Part shown: in pieces, positions 25,716 to 37,100 of the stretch
Layout of the letters: each line of letters starts with the position of its first letter
Position numbering within the stretch: position 1 is the first letter of the stretch
Assembly: GCA_024697285.1 (NCBI GenBank)
Contig: JAILFY010000126.1
Span: 1-42,591, forward strand
DNA: 42,591 bases
Origin: Bacteroidaceae bacterium
GTDB lineage: Bacteria > Bacteroidota > Bacteroidia > Bacteroidales > Bacteroidaceae
Direction: 5' to 3'
Made by a program: the position numbers and the translations under genes
Notes under the pieces: model-generated
The model's database searches: none
What the model saw: the letters and a program-made list of their open reading frames with translations, nothing else
What the model was told of the DNA's origin: nothing

Positions 25716-26629
25716 TGGCAGATCTTACTACTCATATTGGTTCTCTCGAACTGAAGAACCCCGTGATGACCGCTTCCGGGACATTCGGCTACGGTCTGGA
25801 ATTCGCTGATCTGGTGGAACTGGACCAGATAGGAGGCATAATCGTGAAGGGAACCACCCTGGAGCCACGTCAGGGTAATCCCTATCCCCGCATGGCAGAG
25901 ACGGCCCAAGGAATGCTCAACTGCGTAGGATTGCAGAACAAAGGCGTAGATTACTTCTGCGAACACATCTATCCGGAGGTGCGCAAAATCCATACGGCGG
26001 TGCTCGTCAACGTCAGTGGCAACAGCCCCGAGACCTATGCTGCATGTGCCGCCCGCATAGCAGAACTCGAAGATATACCTGCCATAGAGCTGAACATCTC
26101 CTGTCCGAACGTGCGGCAAGGGGGAATGGCTTTCGGCGTCACCTGCGAGGGCGCTGCTTCTGTTGTCAAGGCCGTTCGTGCAGCCTATCCCAAGACGCTC
26201 ATTGTCAAGCTCTCGCCCAACGTGACATCCATAGCCGACATAGCGCGTGCCGTGGAAGCAGAAGGTGCCGATGCGGTATCGCTCATCAACACCCTTATGG
26301 GCATGGCCATAGATGCCGAGAAGCGTCGTCCTATTCTCAGTATAGGCACTGGAGGCTTGTCCGGTCCTGCCGTGAAACCCGTGGCACTCCGTATGGTGTG
26401 GCAGGTCTTCGATGCCGTGAAGATTCCCATCGTGGGACTAGGCGGAATCATGAATGCCACAGATGCGGTGGAGTTCCTGTTGGCCGGAGCCTCGGCCATA
26501 GAGATAGGCACGGCCAATTTCATCGACCCGGCCGTGACCGTGAAGGTGGTTCGTGGCATAGAGGAATACCTCGACCGCCATGGATTCCGCTCCGCCAGCG
26601 AGCTCATAGGTCTGGCACATCAGTCCTGA
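25709..26629 (+). CDS. pyrD: Dihydroorotate dehydrogenase B catalytic subunit (start may be 25715)
   Basis: [60 protein letters not shown]; overlaps pyrK stop. Confidence 0.95.
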   Translation: MVMADLTTHIGSLELKNPVMTASGTFGYGLEFADLVELDQIGGIIVKGTTLEPRQGNPYPRMAETAQGMLNCVGLQNKGVDYFCEHIYPEVRKIHTAVLVNVSGNSPETYAACAARIAELEDIPAIELNISCPNVRQGGMAFGVTCEGAASVVKAVRAAYPKTLIVKLSPNVTSIADIARAVEAEGADAVSLINTLMGMAIDAEKRRPILSIGTGGLSGPAVKPVALRMVWQVFDAVKIPIVGLGGIMNATDAVEFLLAGASAIEIGTANFIDPAVTVKVVRGIEEYLDRHGFRSASELIGLAHQS

Positions 26630-26654
26630 GCACTTATTCCCCCAACTCCAGCAC

Positions 26655-27611
26655 ATGAAACTCCATCGTCCTGATCGTCGTCTGATTCTGCTCATTGCCG
26701 TAGCGGTAGTGGCTCTGTGGATGGGCATCTTAATCGACCGATGGTTGCTGCGCCCCCACAGATCCTCGCTGGTTTCGCTGGACGAAGTTGCCATGGACTC
26801 CCTGGAGATGGAACCTATACCGCCGAAAGGCGATTCTACTTCTTCTTACTATGCAGTGCCGGTGCAGGAACCTGCCACCTTCCCTTTCGACCCGAACACG
26901 GCCGACTCCACTACGCTCCTGCGCCTCGGGCTGGCTCCCTGGCAAGTGCGCAGCATCTATCGCTACCGAGCCCGCGGCGGTCGCTACCACCAGCCATCGG
27001 ACTTCCAGCGCCTGCCAGGTATGACACCTGAACTGTGGAACCGCCTGTCGGCTTATGTGCAGATTGGCGAGAAGTATCGCTACTACGACCGCGAAGCTCT
27101 GGCCGCGGCAAGCAAGGGTGCCTCGTCTGCAACTGCGAGGAGAGACAGTTCGTCCACTTCGGTTGCCGCGCCATCCGACTCCACCTATCGTCCACGCTAT
27201 CCCTATCAAGAGAAGTTCTCCGAACTCACTATATTGGACCTCAACACGGTGGATACTACCACCCTGAAGAAAGTGCCAGGCATTGCTTCGGTGCGCGCCC
27301 GCCAGATTGTTCGCTACCGCGACCGACTGGGTGGGTTCGTCTCGCCCGAACAACTATCGGAGATAAATGGGATGCCTCCAGAGTTGCAGGCATGGTTTGC
27401 CGTAGAGACGGGGGTTTATCGGAAGCTGAACCTCAACACGACATCCATCGAACAACTCTCTCGTCATCCTTATATGGGTTGGAAACGGGCCCGGGCAATA
27501 GACAACTACCGGCGCTCCCAAGGGCGCTTGGAGGCGTTGACGGACCTGCAACTGTTGAAGGAGTTCACGGCAGAGGATTTCGTTCGGCTGCAACCCTATG
27601 TGGAGTTTTGA
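26655..27611 (+). CDS. Helix-hairpin-helix protein with N-terminal TM (ComEA-like)
   Basis: LDLNTVDTTTLKKVPGIASVRARQIVRYRDRLGGFVSPEQL and similar HhH repeats; N-term TM. Confidence 0.85.
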   Translation: MKLHRPDRRLILLIAVAVVALWMGILIDRWLLRPHRSSLVSLDEVAMDSLEMEPIPPKGDSTSSYYAVPVQEPATFPFDPNTADSTTLLRLGLAPWQVRSIYRYRARGGRYHQPSDFQRLPGMTPELWNRLSAYVQIGEKYRYYDREALAAASKGASSATARRDSSSTSVAAPSDSTYRPRYPYQEKFSELTILDLNTVDTTTLKKVPGIASVRARQIVRYRDRLGGFVSPEQLSEINGMPPELQAWFAVETGVYRKLNLNTTSIEQLSRHPYMGWKRARAIDNYRRSQGRLEALTDLQLLKEFTAEDFVRLQPYVEF

Positions 27612-27676
27612 CAGAAAAGAAACATCAGTAAATTAAGGATATGGACGAAGATTCATAGAGAATTATGAATGATTTC

Positions 27677-27707
27677 TTGGTTTTTTGTGGTAATGTCCGT
27701 ACCTTTG
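27677..27707 (+). promoter_or_regulatory. Promoter for his operon (TTGG-N19-TACCTTTG)
   Basis: ttggttttttgtggtaatgtccgtacctttgcg, 38 bp before the hisG ATG. Confidence 0.75.
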
Positions 27708-27745
27708 CGCCAAACACGAAAGCACTAAAGATTAGATAGAAAAAA

Positions 27746-28597
27746 ATGATACGCATTGCCGTACAATCCAAGGGTCGTCTCTTCGAAGACACGATGACCC
27801 TGCTGGCCGAGGCCGGCATCAAGATTCCCCAAAGCAAACGTACCTTGCTGGTACAATCCACCAACTTCCCCGTAGAAATCCTGTACTTGCGCGACGACGA
27901 CATCCCGCAGTCTGTGGCCAGCGGCGTAGCTGACCTCGGCATCGTGGGAGAGAACGAGTTTGTGGAGCGCAACGAGGAGGCCGACGTCGTTCGTCGTCTG
28001 GGCTTCAGTCGCTGCCGCCTCTCCCTGGCTATTCCCAAGGGTGTTGACTACCCGGGAGTAGAGTGGTTCGAAGGCCGCAAGATTGCCACGAGCTATCCGG
28101 GCATCCTCAATAAGTACCTTGCAGAGAAAGGCGTTCACTCCGAGATTCATGTCATCACAGGCAGTGTGGAGATCAGCCCGGGCATAGGTTTGGCAGATGC
28201 TATCTTCGACATCGTAAGCAGCGGCGGCACCTTGGTGAGCAATAACCTCCGAGAAGTGGAAGTCGTCATGAAGAGTGAGGCACTACTGATTGCCAACAAG
28301 AGCCTCACCGCTGAGAAGCAAGCCACGCTGGACGAACTGCTGTTTCGCATTGAAGCAGTGAAAGCCGCAGAGGATAAGAAATACGTGCTGATGAACGTGC
28401 CCAGCGAACGACTGGAGGAAGTCATTGCCGTGCTGCCCGGAGCCAAGAGTCCTACCGTGATGCCTCTGGCCACACCCGGATGGAACTCGGTACATACGGT
28501 GATCGACGAGAAGCGCTTCTGGGAGGTAATCTCCCAACTGAAAGCCCTGGGCGCTCAGGGTATTCTGGTGATTCCCATTGAGAAGATGATTCTCTGA
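27746..28597 (+). CDS. hisG: ATP phosphoribosyltransferase (long form)
   Basis: IAVQSKGRLFEDTMTLL, GVADLGIVGENEF, GLADAIFDIVSSGGTLVSNNL; C-terminal regulatory domain. Confidence 0.95.
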   Translation: MIRIAVQSKGRLFEDTMTLLAEAGIKIPQSKRTLLVQSTNFPVEILYLRDDDIPQSVASGVADLGIVGENEFVERNEEADVVRRLGFSRCRLSLAIPKGVDYPGVEWFEGRKIATSYPGILNKYLAEKGVHSEIHVITGSVEISPGIGLADAIFDIVSSGGTLVSNNLREVEVVMKSEALLIANKSLTAEKQATLDELLFRIEAVKAAEDKKYVLMNVPSERLEEVIAVLPGAKSPTVMPLATPGWNSVHTVIDEKRFWEVISQLKALGAQGILVIPIEKMIL

Positions 28598-28810
28598 AGT
28601 CGTTCTGTCTGCTCTCCAGAAAGGATATCTCTGGCAAGACAAGAGAGTCGCTAGTTAAACCAGCATTTCTCAAGCGGAACAAGTGATTCAAAGCCAAGCA
28701 AGAGACATCCATATATGACCAGATGGTTCTGCGCAGACAGAATAAGAAAGATTGCAACATATATATTAAGGTAGCTACATATATATTAAGGATATTAGCC
28801 AAGAAACGAC

Positions 28811-30091
28811 ATGAAGATATATAAGTACCCAAATGAAACGGAGGTGCGCGAGCTCATTGCCCGTCCAACAAAGGATGCGGCAGACCTCACGGAGACGGTG
28901 AGCGCCGTGCTCCAAAGGGTGAAGAGCGATGGCGACAGTGCCGTAATGGAATATGAACAGAAGTTCGACCACGTGACCTTGTCGGGCTTGCAGGTGCAGC
29001 CCCATGAGTTCCAGGCCGCCGAGGCTCTGGTGTCTGCGGAACTGCGCACAGCACTGGAGCAGGCCCACGAGAACATACGCAAATTCCATGAGGCACAGCG
29101 CTACGGCGGCGTGGAAGTGGAGACAGCTCCTGGCGTCCGCTGCTGGCAGAAGAGCAAGGCCATCGAGCGCGTTGGACTATATGTCCCCGGAGGCACTGCC
29201 CCCCTGTTCTCCACAGTTCTGATGCTGGCGACCCCTGCTCGCATTGCAGGCTGCAGTGAGGTGGTACTCTGCACGCCTCCGCAGCGCGACGGGAGTGTGC
29301 ACCCTGCCATTCTCGTGGCAGCACGCATAGCGGGTGTCTCCAAGGTTTATAAGGCAGGCGGAGTGCAGGCTATAGGCGCCATGGCCTACGGCACGCAAAC
29401 AGTTCCCAAGGTGCACAAGATCTTCGGTCCGGGCAATCAGTATGTGCAGTGCGCCAAACAGTTGGTGGCACTGACGGATGTAGCTATAGATATGCCCGCA
29501 GGTCCCAGCGAGGTTGCCGTGGTTGCTGATGCATCGGCAAATCCTGCCTTCGTGGCTGCCGACTTGTTGTCGCAAGCCGAACATGGAGTAGATTCCCAGG
29601 TGTTGCTGGTGACTACTTCCGAGGTAATGATGGAAAAGGTGCAAGAAGAGGTTGGCCTACAGTTGTCTCAACTGCCCCGCAACGAGATTGCCGCTGCCGC
29701 ACTGGAGCACAGCCGCATAGCTCTCGTTGCCACCACCGCAGAGGCCATGGCACTCTGCAACCGCTATGCGCCGGAACATCTCATCCTGGAAACCGAGGAT
29801 GCCGAAGCCCTGGCTGAGCAGGTGGTCAACGCGGGAAGTGTGTTCATAGGACATCTGACACCTGAAAGCGCCGGCGACTATGCGTCCGGCACGAACCACA
29901 CATTGCCGACCAACGGTTGGGCCACCGCCTACAGCGGAGTGAACCTCGACGCCTTCTGCAGGAAAATCACCTTCCAGCACATCACGCCAGAAGGTATTCG
30001 CAATATCGGCACCACCGTGGAGCGGATGGCCGAAGCCGAACTGCTGGAAGCACACCGCAAAGCTATGACCCTAAGAATACAAAGCCTATGA
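28811..30091 (+). CDS. hisD: Histidinol dehydrogenase
   Basis: [78 protein letters not shown]. Confidence 0.97.
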   Translation: MKIYKYPNETEVRELIARPTKDAADLTETVSAVLQRVKSDGDSAVMEYEQKFDHVTLSGLQVQPHEFQAAEALVSAELRTALEQAHENIRKFHEAQRYGGVEVETAPGVRCWQKSKAIERVGLYVPGGTAPLFSTVLMLATPARIAGCSEVVLCTPPQRDGSVHPAILVAARIAGVSKVYKAGGVQAIGAMAYGTQTVPKVHKIFGPGNQYVQCAKQLVALTDVAIDMPAGPSEVAVVADASANPAFVAADLLSQAEHGVDSQVLLVTTSEVMMEKVQEEVGLQLSQLPRNEIAAAALEHSRIALVATTAEAMALCNRYAPEHLILETEDAEALAEQVVNAGSVFIGHLTPESAGDYASGTNHTLPTNGWATAYSGVNLDAFCRKITFQHITPEGIRNIGTTVERMAEAELLEAHRKAMTLRIQSL

Positions 30092-31128
30092 AACCGCTAC
30101 AAGAACTGACAAGAAGTGCCATCTGGGAACTCACTCCCTACTCCTGCGCCCGCGACGAATTCAAGGGGCGCGCTGCCAGAGTGTTCTTGGATGCCAACGA
30201 GAATCCATACAACAATCCGCTGAACCGCTATCCCGACCCCCTGCAAGAAGAGCTGAAGAAGAAGCTGGCTCACGTCAAGGGAGTGGCTGCCAGCAAGATA
30301 TTCCTGGGCAACGGATCCGACGAGGCCATTGACCTGGTCTTTCGCGTCTTCTGCGAACCACGAGAGGATAATGTCGTGGCCATAGCACCCACCTACGGGA
30401 TGTACAGCGTGTGCGCTGCCATCAACGATGTGGAATATCGCGGAGTGCCCTTGCGCCAGGACTTCACCTTGGATGCCGATGCGCTGCTGGCTGCTGCGGA
30501 CGAGCACACCAAAGTCATCTGGCTCTGTTCGCCCAACAACCCCACAGGCAATGCACTGGAGCGCCAAGCGGTGGAACAGGTGCTGCAACAATTCGAGGGC
30601 ATCGTTGTTGTAGACGAAGCCTATTCCGACTTCAACGACCAGCGCCCCTTCCGCCTGGATCTCGAGAAGTACCCCAACCTCATCGTCCTGAATACCTTCT
30701 CCAAGCTATGGGCTTCCGCAGCCATTCGACTGGGCATTGCCTACGCTTCGGAGGATATCATCGGATTGCTGAACAAGGTGAAGTATCCGTATAATGTGAA
30801 CGTGCTCACGCAGCAGCAAGCCATGAAGATGCTCGACGACCTGCAGCACATAGATTTGTGGAGAGCCACGCTGCTGAGCGAACGCACTCACCTCTTGCCT
30901 TCCGTGGCGGAGCTGCCTATCTGCAAAGCCGTTTATCCCACGGATGCCAACTTCTTCCTGGCCCGCATGACGGATGCCGACCGCATCTACCATTACCTCG
31001 TGGACAAGGGCATTGTCGTGCGCAACCGTTCGCGAGTGCAACTTTGTGATAACTGCCTCCGCATCACCGTTGGAACTCCTGAGGAGAACAATGCGTTGTT
31101 GGGAGCCCTACGCCAATACAAGCCATGA
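30088..31128 (+). CDS. hisC: Histidinol-phosphate aminotransferase
   Basis: [68 protein letters not shown] overlap with hisD. Confidence 0.95.
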   Translation: MKPLQELTRSAIWELTPYSCARDEFKGRAARVFLDANENPYNNPLNRYPDPLQEELKKKLAHVKGVAASKIFLGNGSDEAIDLVFRVFCEPREDNVVAIAPTYGMYSVCAAINDVEYRGVPLRQDFTLDADALLAAADEHTKVIWLCSPNNPTGNALERQAVEQVLQQFEGIVVVDEAYSDFNDQRPFRLDLEKYPNLIVLNTFSKLWASAAIRLGIAYASEDIIGLLNKVKYPYNVNVLTQQQAMKMLDDLQHIDLWRATLLSERTHLLPSVAELPICKAVYPTDANFFLARMTDADRIYHYLVDKGIVVRNRSRVQLCDNCLRITVGTPEENNALLGALRQYKP

Positions 31129-32240
31129 AAGCACTATTCATAGATCGCGACGGCACCATCCTTCGCGAGCCCGCCGACGAGCAGATAGATTCTCTCGATA
31201 AATTTCACTTCGTACCCGGAGCCATCAGCGCCCTGCGTTTCCTGCGCCAGCACACCGACTATCGTTTCGTCATGGTGTCTAACCAGGACGGGCTGGGCAC
31301 CGAGGCCTATCCGGAGAAAGATTTCTGGCCCTCGCAGAACCTGATGCTGGAGATTCTGGAAGGCGAGGGAATCGTTTTCGACGAAATCCTCATCGACCGC
31401 AGTTTCCCGGAAGAACACCTGCCTACACGCAAGCCCGGCACGGCCATGCTCACCCACTACATGGATGGCAGTTGCGATATGTCTGCCAGTTTCGTCATCG
31501 GCGATCGCAACACAGACGCCCTGTTGGCAGCAAACTTAGGTTGTCGCGCTCTGATTCTTCCTTCGGAACTGTCTGTTTCGGACGAACAGAGCCGAGCAAT
31601 CTCCGAAAACGTCACGTACGTGCCTTCGTGGGAGAAGGTCGTGGAACTGGCCTACGCAGGACAGCGTCGCGCCACTGTCACCCGCACGACGAAGGAGACT
31701 GACATCGCCATAAGCCTGGACCTCGATGGAACCGGACAGAGCCACATAGCCACGGGGCTGGGATTCTTTGACCATATGTTGGAACAGATAGCCAAGCACG
31801 GCAGCATCGATCTCGACATCCAGGTGCACGGGGACCTCCACGTGGATGAGCACCATACTATAGAAGATACGGCCCTCGCCTTGGGCGAAGCCCTGCGCAA
31901 GGCACTGGGAGACAAACGGGGCATCGAGCGCTATGGCTACACCCTGCCTATGGACGATTGCCTTTGTACTGTCGCCCTGGACTTTGGCGGGCGTCCCTGG
32001 CTTGTCTGGGATGCATCGTTTCAGCGCGAACGCATCGGCGAAATGCCCTCCGAGATGTTCCTGCATTTCTTCAAGAGTCTATCTGATGCCGCTATGATGA
32101 ATCTGAACATTCAAGCTCAAGGCACCAATGAACACCATAAGATTGAAGGTATCTTCAAGGCGCTGGCACGAGCCTTGCGCATGGCTGTTCGCAGAGATGT
32201 GACCCACATGCAGTTGCCATCGAGCAAGGGGGTGCTGTAA
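31125..32240 (+). CDS. hisB: Bifunctional histidinol-phosphatase / imidazoleglycerol-phosphate dehydratase
   Basis: HAD motif [12 protein letters not shown] motifs [54 protein letters not shown]-term LPSSKGVL. Confidence 0.96.
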   Translation: MKALFIDRDGTILREPADEQIDSLDKFHFVPGAISALRFLRQHTDYRFVMVSNQDGLGTEAYPEKDFWPSQNLMLEILEGEGIVFDEILIDRSFPEEHLPTRKPGTAMLTHYMDGSCDMSASFVIGDRNTDALLAANLGCRALILPSELSVSDEQSRAISENVTYVPSWEKVVELAYAGQRRATVTRTTKETDIAISLDLDGTGQSHIATGLGFFDHMLEQIAKHGSIDLDIQVHGDLHVDEHHTIEDTALALGEALRKALGDKRGIERYGYTLPMDDCLCTVALDFGGRPWLVWDASFQRERIGEMPSEMFLHFFKSLSDAAMMNLNIQAQGTNEHHKIEGIFKALARALRMAVRRDVTHMQLPSSKGVL

Positions 32241-32309
32241 TCCACATGCGAGTGCCATCGAGCAAGGGGGTGCTGTAATCCACATGCGAGTGCCATCGAG
32301 CAAGGGGGG
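32204..32309 (+). repeat. 38-bp tandem repeat, about 2.8 copies, beginning in the hisB 3' end
   Basis: ccacatgcagttgccatcgagcaagggggtgctgtaat at 32204; ccacatgcgagtgccatcgagcaagggggtgctgtaat at 32242; partial at 32280. Confidence 0.95.
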
Positions 32310-32335
32310 ACGATAAGACTATCATAGGAAAAACA

Positions 32336-32382
32336 GAAGCCCTGCGACATTTCCTGAATTCATGGAATTGTCGCAGGGCTTC
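32336..32382. terminator. Bidirectional terminator between convergent hisB and prs
   Basis: gaagccctgcgaca...tgtcgcagggcttc, 14-bp perfect stem. Confidence 0.85.
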
Positions 32383-32458
32383 TTATTATAGAGATCTCTT
32401 CGGAAGAAACATCTCGCGGCCATGGGCTTACCCCCCCTAATGGCTTTGAGAGTGTCCG

Positions 32459-33388
32459 TTAGATGAGATACTGGCTACTGATGCTCTCGTTGTCCACCAC
32501 CCTTTGGATGGTCTGGGCCAACAGGTCGGCGATAGACAGTTGCTTGACCTTGGCGCAGCGGTTGCTGTAGGGAATGCTGTCGGTGAAGACCATCTCCACA
32601 AGTTTGCTGTTCTGCACCCGTTCGCTGGCAGGATCCGACATCACGCAGTGGCTGGCAATAGCACGAACGCTGTTTGCGCCGTTCTCCATGATAAGGTCTG
32701 CAGCCTTGGTGATTGTTCCGGCTGTGTCCACGATATCGTCTATCAGAACCACGTTGGCGTCTTTCACGTCACCGATGATCTGCATGGATGCAATCTCATT
32801 GGGGCGATTTCGGGTCTTGTTGCAGAGCACGAGCGGACAGCCTAAGTATTTGGAGTAGGCGCTGGCACGCTTACTACCACCTACGTCGGGAGCGGCTATC
32901 ACGAGATTGTCCAGGTTCAGGCTCTGAATGTAGGGGAGCATGACGCTGGAGGCATAGAGGTGGTCTACAGGAACATTGAAGAAACCCTGCTCCTGGTCGG
33001 CATGCAGGTCCATGGTGATGACACGCGTGATGCCAGCCACACTGAGCATATCTGCCACGAGTTTGGCACCGATGGCCACACGAGGTTTGTCCTTGCGGTC
33101 CTGACGTGCCCATCCGAAATAGGGAATAACGGCATTGATCGTGCGGGCCGAGGCGCGCTTGGCTGCATCGATCATCAGCAGCAACTCCATGAGGTTGTCG
33201 GTGTTGGGGAAGGTGGATTGCACAAGGAATACATCGCGACCACGTACGGTCTCGTCGTAGCATACGGTGAACTCACCATCGGCGAAACGCGTGATGTTGA
33301 TATTACCCATTTCAATGCCGAGGCTGACGCAGATTTTCTCTGTCAGATAACGGGTGGCAGTGCCCGAGAAGACGAGGAAGTTGTTCAT
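32459..33388 (-). CDS. prs: Ribose-phosphate pyrophosphokinase
   Basis: NITRFADGEFTVCYDETVRGRDVFLVQST, YFGWARQDRKDKPRVAIGAKLVADML, DLHADQEQGFFNVPVDHLYA, VVLIDDIVDTAGT. Confidence 0.96.
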   Translation of the reverse strand: MNNFLVFSGTATRYLTEKICVSLGIEMGNINITRFADGEFTVCYDETVRGRDVFLVQSTFPNTDNLMELLLMIDAAKRASARTINAVIPYFGWARQDRKDKPRVAIGAKLVADMLSVAGITRVITMDLHADQEQGFFNVPVDHLYASSVMLPYIQSLNLDNLVIAAPDVGGSKRASAYSKYLGCPLVLCNKTRNRPNEIASMQIIGDVKDANVVLIDDIVDTAGTITKAADLIMENGANSVRAIASHCVMSDPASERVQNSKLVEMVFTDSIPYSNRCAKVKQLSIADLLAQTIQRVVDNESISSQYLI

Positions 33389-33472
33389 GTTATGAACTGG
33401 CTTGGGGCCGTGTATAAAATTATGGTGAAAAGTTGGAAATGGTTGTTGATGTTCCGAGGGAGGAGAACTACC

Positions 33473-34081
33473 TTATCCTGCGGCTTTACGCAGTTTGCGG
33501 AAGTGGGTGATGATATCCTTGAAATCCAGACCAGAATGGATGTTGAAACGGGTCCAGAGGTCGCCCAGGATGACGGCACCGCCAAATCCATAGTCTGCCA
33601 GCAGAGGCAACGTCTCTGCATTGATACCTCCGGCAGCCATGACCTTGCGGTCGATGAGTCCTGCACGAGTGGCGTCGTGAAGTTCTTGGTGGGAGTAGGC
33701 GGCGTGGCGCTCGGGGTACGTGATGCTGTCGAACACCGGCGAGAGGAAGACGTAGTCCATGCCTTCGCGCCGGGAGCGCAGTTCTTCTATGCTATGCACC
33801 GAGCGGCTGAGCTGTCCTCGGTAGTTGCGCGGTGGCTCGGGGTTCGAGTCGGAGAGATGGATGCCTCGCAGCTGGAACTCCTCTTTCAGGTAGAAATGCT
33901 GGTGCACGACCACTTGATTATGCCATTCCGCAGGCAACAGGGTCAGCAAGCGTTCGCTGTAGATAGGCTCGCTGCCGGGTTTCCGCAGATGCATCATGTC
34001 CAGACCTTCTTCGAACAGTGCCTTGATAATCTTGTCTTCTTCAACGAAGAAGTCGGAAGTGGACAGAAGGATTAATTTCAT
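33473..34081 (-). CDS. Thiamine phosphate synthase-like (ThiE/TenI family)
   Basis: LDMMHLRKPG, HQHFYLKEEFQLRGIHLSD, MDYVFLSPVFDSITYPERHAA, VMAAGGINAETLPLLADYGFGGAVILGDLW; start re-set to MKLILLS. Confidence 0.8.
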   Translation of the reverse strand: MKLILLSTSDFFVEEDKIIKALFEEGLDMMHLRKPGSEPIYSERLLTLLPAEWHNQVVVHQHFYLKEEFQLRGIHLSDSNPEPPRNYRGQLSRSVHSIEELRSRREGMDYVFLSPVFDSITYPERHAAYSHQELHDATRAGLIDRKVMAAGGINAETLPLLADYGFGGAVILGDLWTRFNIHSGLDFKDIITHFRKLRKAAG

Positions 34082-34104
34082 GTCTCTTTTTGCTTTTCTG
34101 TGGG

Positions 34105-34135
34105 CAAAGGTATGGATTTTTGTTGACAAGAACAA
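34105..34135 (-). promoter_or_regulatory. Putative promoter for the thiE-like gene (TTGT-N19-TACCTTTG)
   Basis: Minus strand TTGTTCTTGTCAACAAAAATCCATACCTTTGCCC. Confidence 0.6.
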
Positions 34136-34169
34136 AGGAAAGCACGAAGATTTCGTACTTTCCTTTGTT
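34131..34169. terminator. Hairpin between the S41 protease and thiE-like genes
   Basis: aacaaaggaaagcacgaa gat ttcgtactttcctttgtt; 18-bp arms with a single G/T mismatch. Confidence 0.7.
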
Positions 34170-34176
34170 TCGGCTC

Positions 34177-37100
34177 TTATTTTCTGTTCATCATCAATTC
34201 CACGGCTCGCTCCAGCTGCAGGTCTCTGCCGTGAAGCAGGTCTCCGGGTTGGCTGATGATGAGGTGATCGGGTTCCAGTTGCTGGTTCTCCAGATAGTGG
34301 CCTCGGCGGTCGAGAGCACCCACCTGCGGAATGCCAAAGACAATATCATCTATGGTCTCCCACCAGACGGCCGTCATGGTGCCCGGGACGGGCGCTCCCA
34401 CGAGTTGTCCAATGCCCAGTTCTCGGTAGAGCCAGGGCGTGCCGTGGGCGTTGGAGTAGTTGTCCTCACAGATGAGCATACAGGAAGGTTTGTTCCACTT
34501 GTTGTAGGGGTCTTCGCCGATGAAACTCCCCCGAGGGGTATAGCGCACGGTGGCGGTGCCGCTGAGGAGGTCGCAGACATCATTGTGGAGCCATCCTCCG
34601 CCGTTGTGGCGGGTGTCCACGATGACGGCGTCGCGCACTCGGTTCTTGTCGGCAAGCAGTCGTCGATAGAGTTCATGGAAGCTATCGCCATTCATCTTCT
34701 CGATGTGCACGTAGGCCAGACGTCCATGCGAGAGGCTGTCCACGAGTCGCTCATTGCGGTCCACCCACCTGCGGTAGAGGGCATCGGCGTAGCTGGCACT
34801 GAGACGTACGGTGTAGTCCTTGGCCTTGCCCTTCTGATTCTGTATGGTCAGTCGGGTGTAGCGTCCGTCCTTGCCGCTGAGCAGGGGGTAGTAGTCTTCC
34901 TCCGCACGGACGGGTTGCCCATCGATGTGCGTGATGATAGAGCCAGCACCTACTCCGTGCTGTCGGGTGAGGGGCGATCCGGGAATGAGTTCGAGGATGC
35001 GCAGTCCGTCGCCCGTATAGCTGTCGTCGAGGAAGGCTCCCAGATCGGCAGTGGTCAGAGTGTTACCGGTTCCACTTTGCGGGCGGTAGCGGCAACCGGT
35101 GTGCGAGACGTTGAGTTCGCCCAGCATCTCGGAGCAGAGTTCGGCGAAGTCACGCGTGTTGCCCACATGCGGCAACTGACGGGCATAGCGCTCATGCAAC
35201 ATCTGCCAGTCGGCGCCATTCATGTCGGGGTCATAGAGTTTCTCGTGGGTCTGATGCCAGATGTGTTCGAAGGTTTGCTTGCGCCAACCTTGTGGATAGT
35301 CGTTGTGGAAGGCTTCGAAGTCAACATCACTGATTTTTCCCTCTTCCACCTGCAGCTTCCGGATACGTCCGCCAGCGGCGTAGTAAGCTGTCTTGCCATC
35401 CTTCGAGAGGTCGAAGGCGGTGAAGCTGACGCCAGTGGCCTTGATACTCGTGCTGCCTTTCTCCAGGTCGCGCAACCAGAGAGCGCTGCCATTGGGATAG
35501 TTGCTGGCGACATAGTAGAGTTGGGTGCCATCGGAATTCATCACGCAGTCTCCAATGTTGCTGCTGTTGTAGGTCAGCCTCACGGTGCGCAGTTCAAGAT
35601 CTGTGAAATCCAGCTCGGGGTTGGCGGCTTTGATACTGTCCTCCCGGGCCTTCTTCTCGTCGGCTTTCTTCTTGTCCTTGGCCTCCTTCTCGTCGGCCTT
35701 GCGCTTCTGCTCGTCGGACATCTTCTCGCGTTTCTTCTCGGCCTTCTCGCGTTTCTCTTTATCCTTTTTGTCGGTCTCTTCCTTGTCTTTGCTCTCGCGC
35801 TCCTTGCGTTCTTTCTCTGCTTCGTCGAAACGTTCGCGCTCCTCCTTGTTCATGCAGAACCGCTCGTAGCCCTCTATATTAAGAAAGGTGATATAAAGGT
35901 CGCTCTCTGCTCCCCAGGAACCGTGGCTGCGGTAGCCGGCGCGGTCGCTTTGGAAGATGATGGCCTTGCCACCCAGTGCCCAGCGGGGATTGCCTTCGCT
36001 GTAGCCGCTGTTGGTGAGGTTGACGATTTCGCCCTTGCCGTCGGCGGGTATAAGTGCTATGTCTTTGTTGTTCCATCCGCCCGTGCCGATATATTCCGAG
36101 AGGAGGTATTTCGAGTTGGGACTCCAGCTGAAGGATTGGTCGCCATCGCTGTAGGAGTACTGGTACTGGGGTGCCATGACACTGCGTATCTCTTTGTTCT
36201 TTGCATCCAGCACGCAGATTTCCTGGCGGTCGCGCAGGAAGGCAATCATCTTGCCGTCGGGCGAGTATTCGGGTTCGAAGCAGGTCTGGTCCTGCGGTGT
36301 GAGACGTTCTTCCGGTGTCAGTTCCGTGGCATAGGTGAAGAGTTTCTCGTTCTTCTGCTTGATGCTGATGCGGAAGAGGCCCCATCGTCCGTCACGCTCA
36401 CTGTCGTAGACCAGGCTGCGACCGTCCTCAGCAAAGGTGACATGGCGCTCCCGTGAGGGGGTGTCGGTGATTCTCACGGTCGTCTTGTAGTCCAAGCTGG
36501 TGACATAGACGTCGCCGCCCAGCACGAAAGCTATCTCCTTGCCTTTGGGGGAATGGGCGACTTGTGTGGCACCTCCGCTGAAGACGTGGTGCAGGGTTTC
36601 TTTCTCGTTGGTGTCCGCAATGATTCGTATATCCACCTTCTTAGGTTGCGAACCGGAACGCATGGTATAGAGTTCTCCGTCCCAGGAGAAGCACAGCATC
36701 CCATCGTCGCTGGCCGTGAGGTAGCGCACTGGCATATCTGTGAATTCCGTGAGTCGGCGGGCCTTGGCGTTGCCCTCGAGTTTCTGGCTCCACACGTTGA
36801 AGCAACCGCTGGCTTCAGAGAGCCAATAGAGGGTCTGAGTCTGGTGGACATATACGGGATTGCGATCCTCGCTGGCGGTGTGGGTGAGCTGCTGGTACAC
36901 GGGTGCAGCCGCAGGACGGGCCTTGCGGTCGGAAGTCATGTGCTGGGCGAAACTGAGTTGCCAGAGGTCACGGGCGATGGAACTGGTGTGGTGCTTGCGC
37001 AGCGGGTCTTCGTAGCCCTTGATGGCATCGTAGATGAGTGCTCCGCTGGGACCTATGGTCACATTGCCTGCCGAGATGTCGGAGACACGTTGTGGCCGGG

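Noticed and set aside
27708-27745. Histidine leader-peptide attenuator before hisG
   Set aside because: Only 38 bp separate the promoter -7 element and ATG; there is no His-codon run or hairpin.
34090-36456. 788-aa plus-strand ORF
   Set aside because: Antisense shadow ORF of the S41/tricorn-like protease in high-GC coding sequence.
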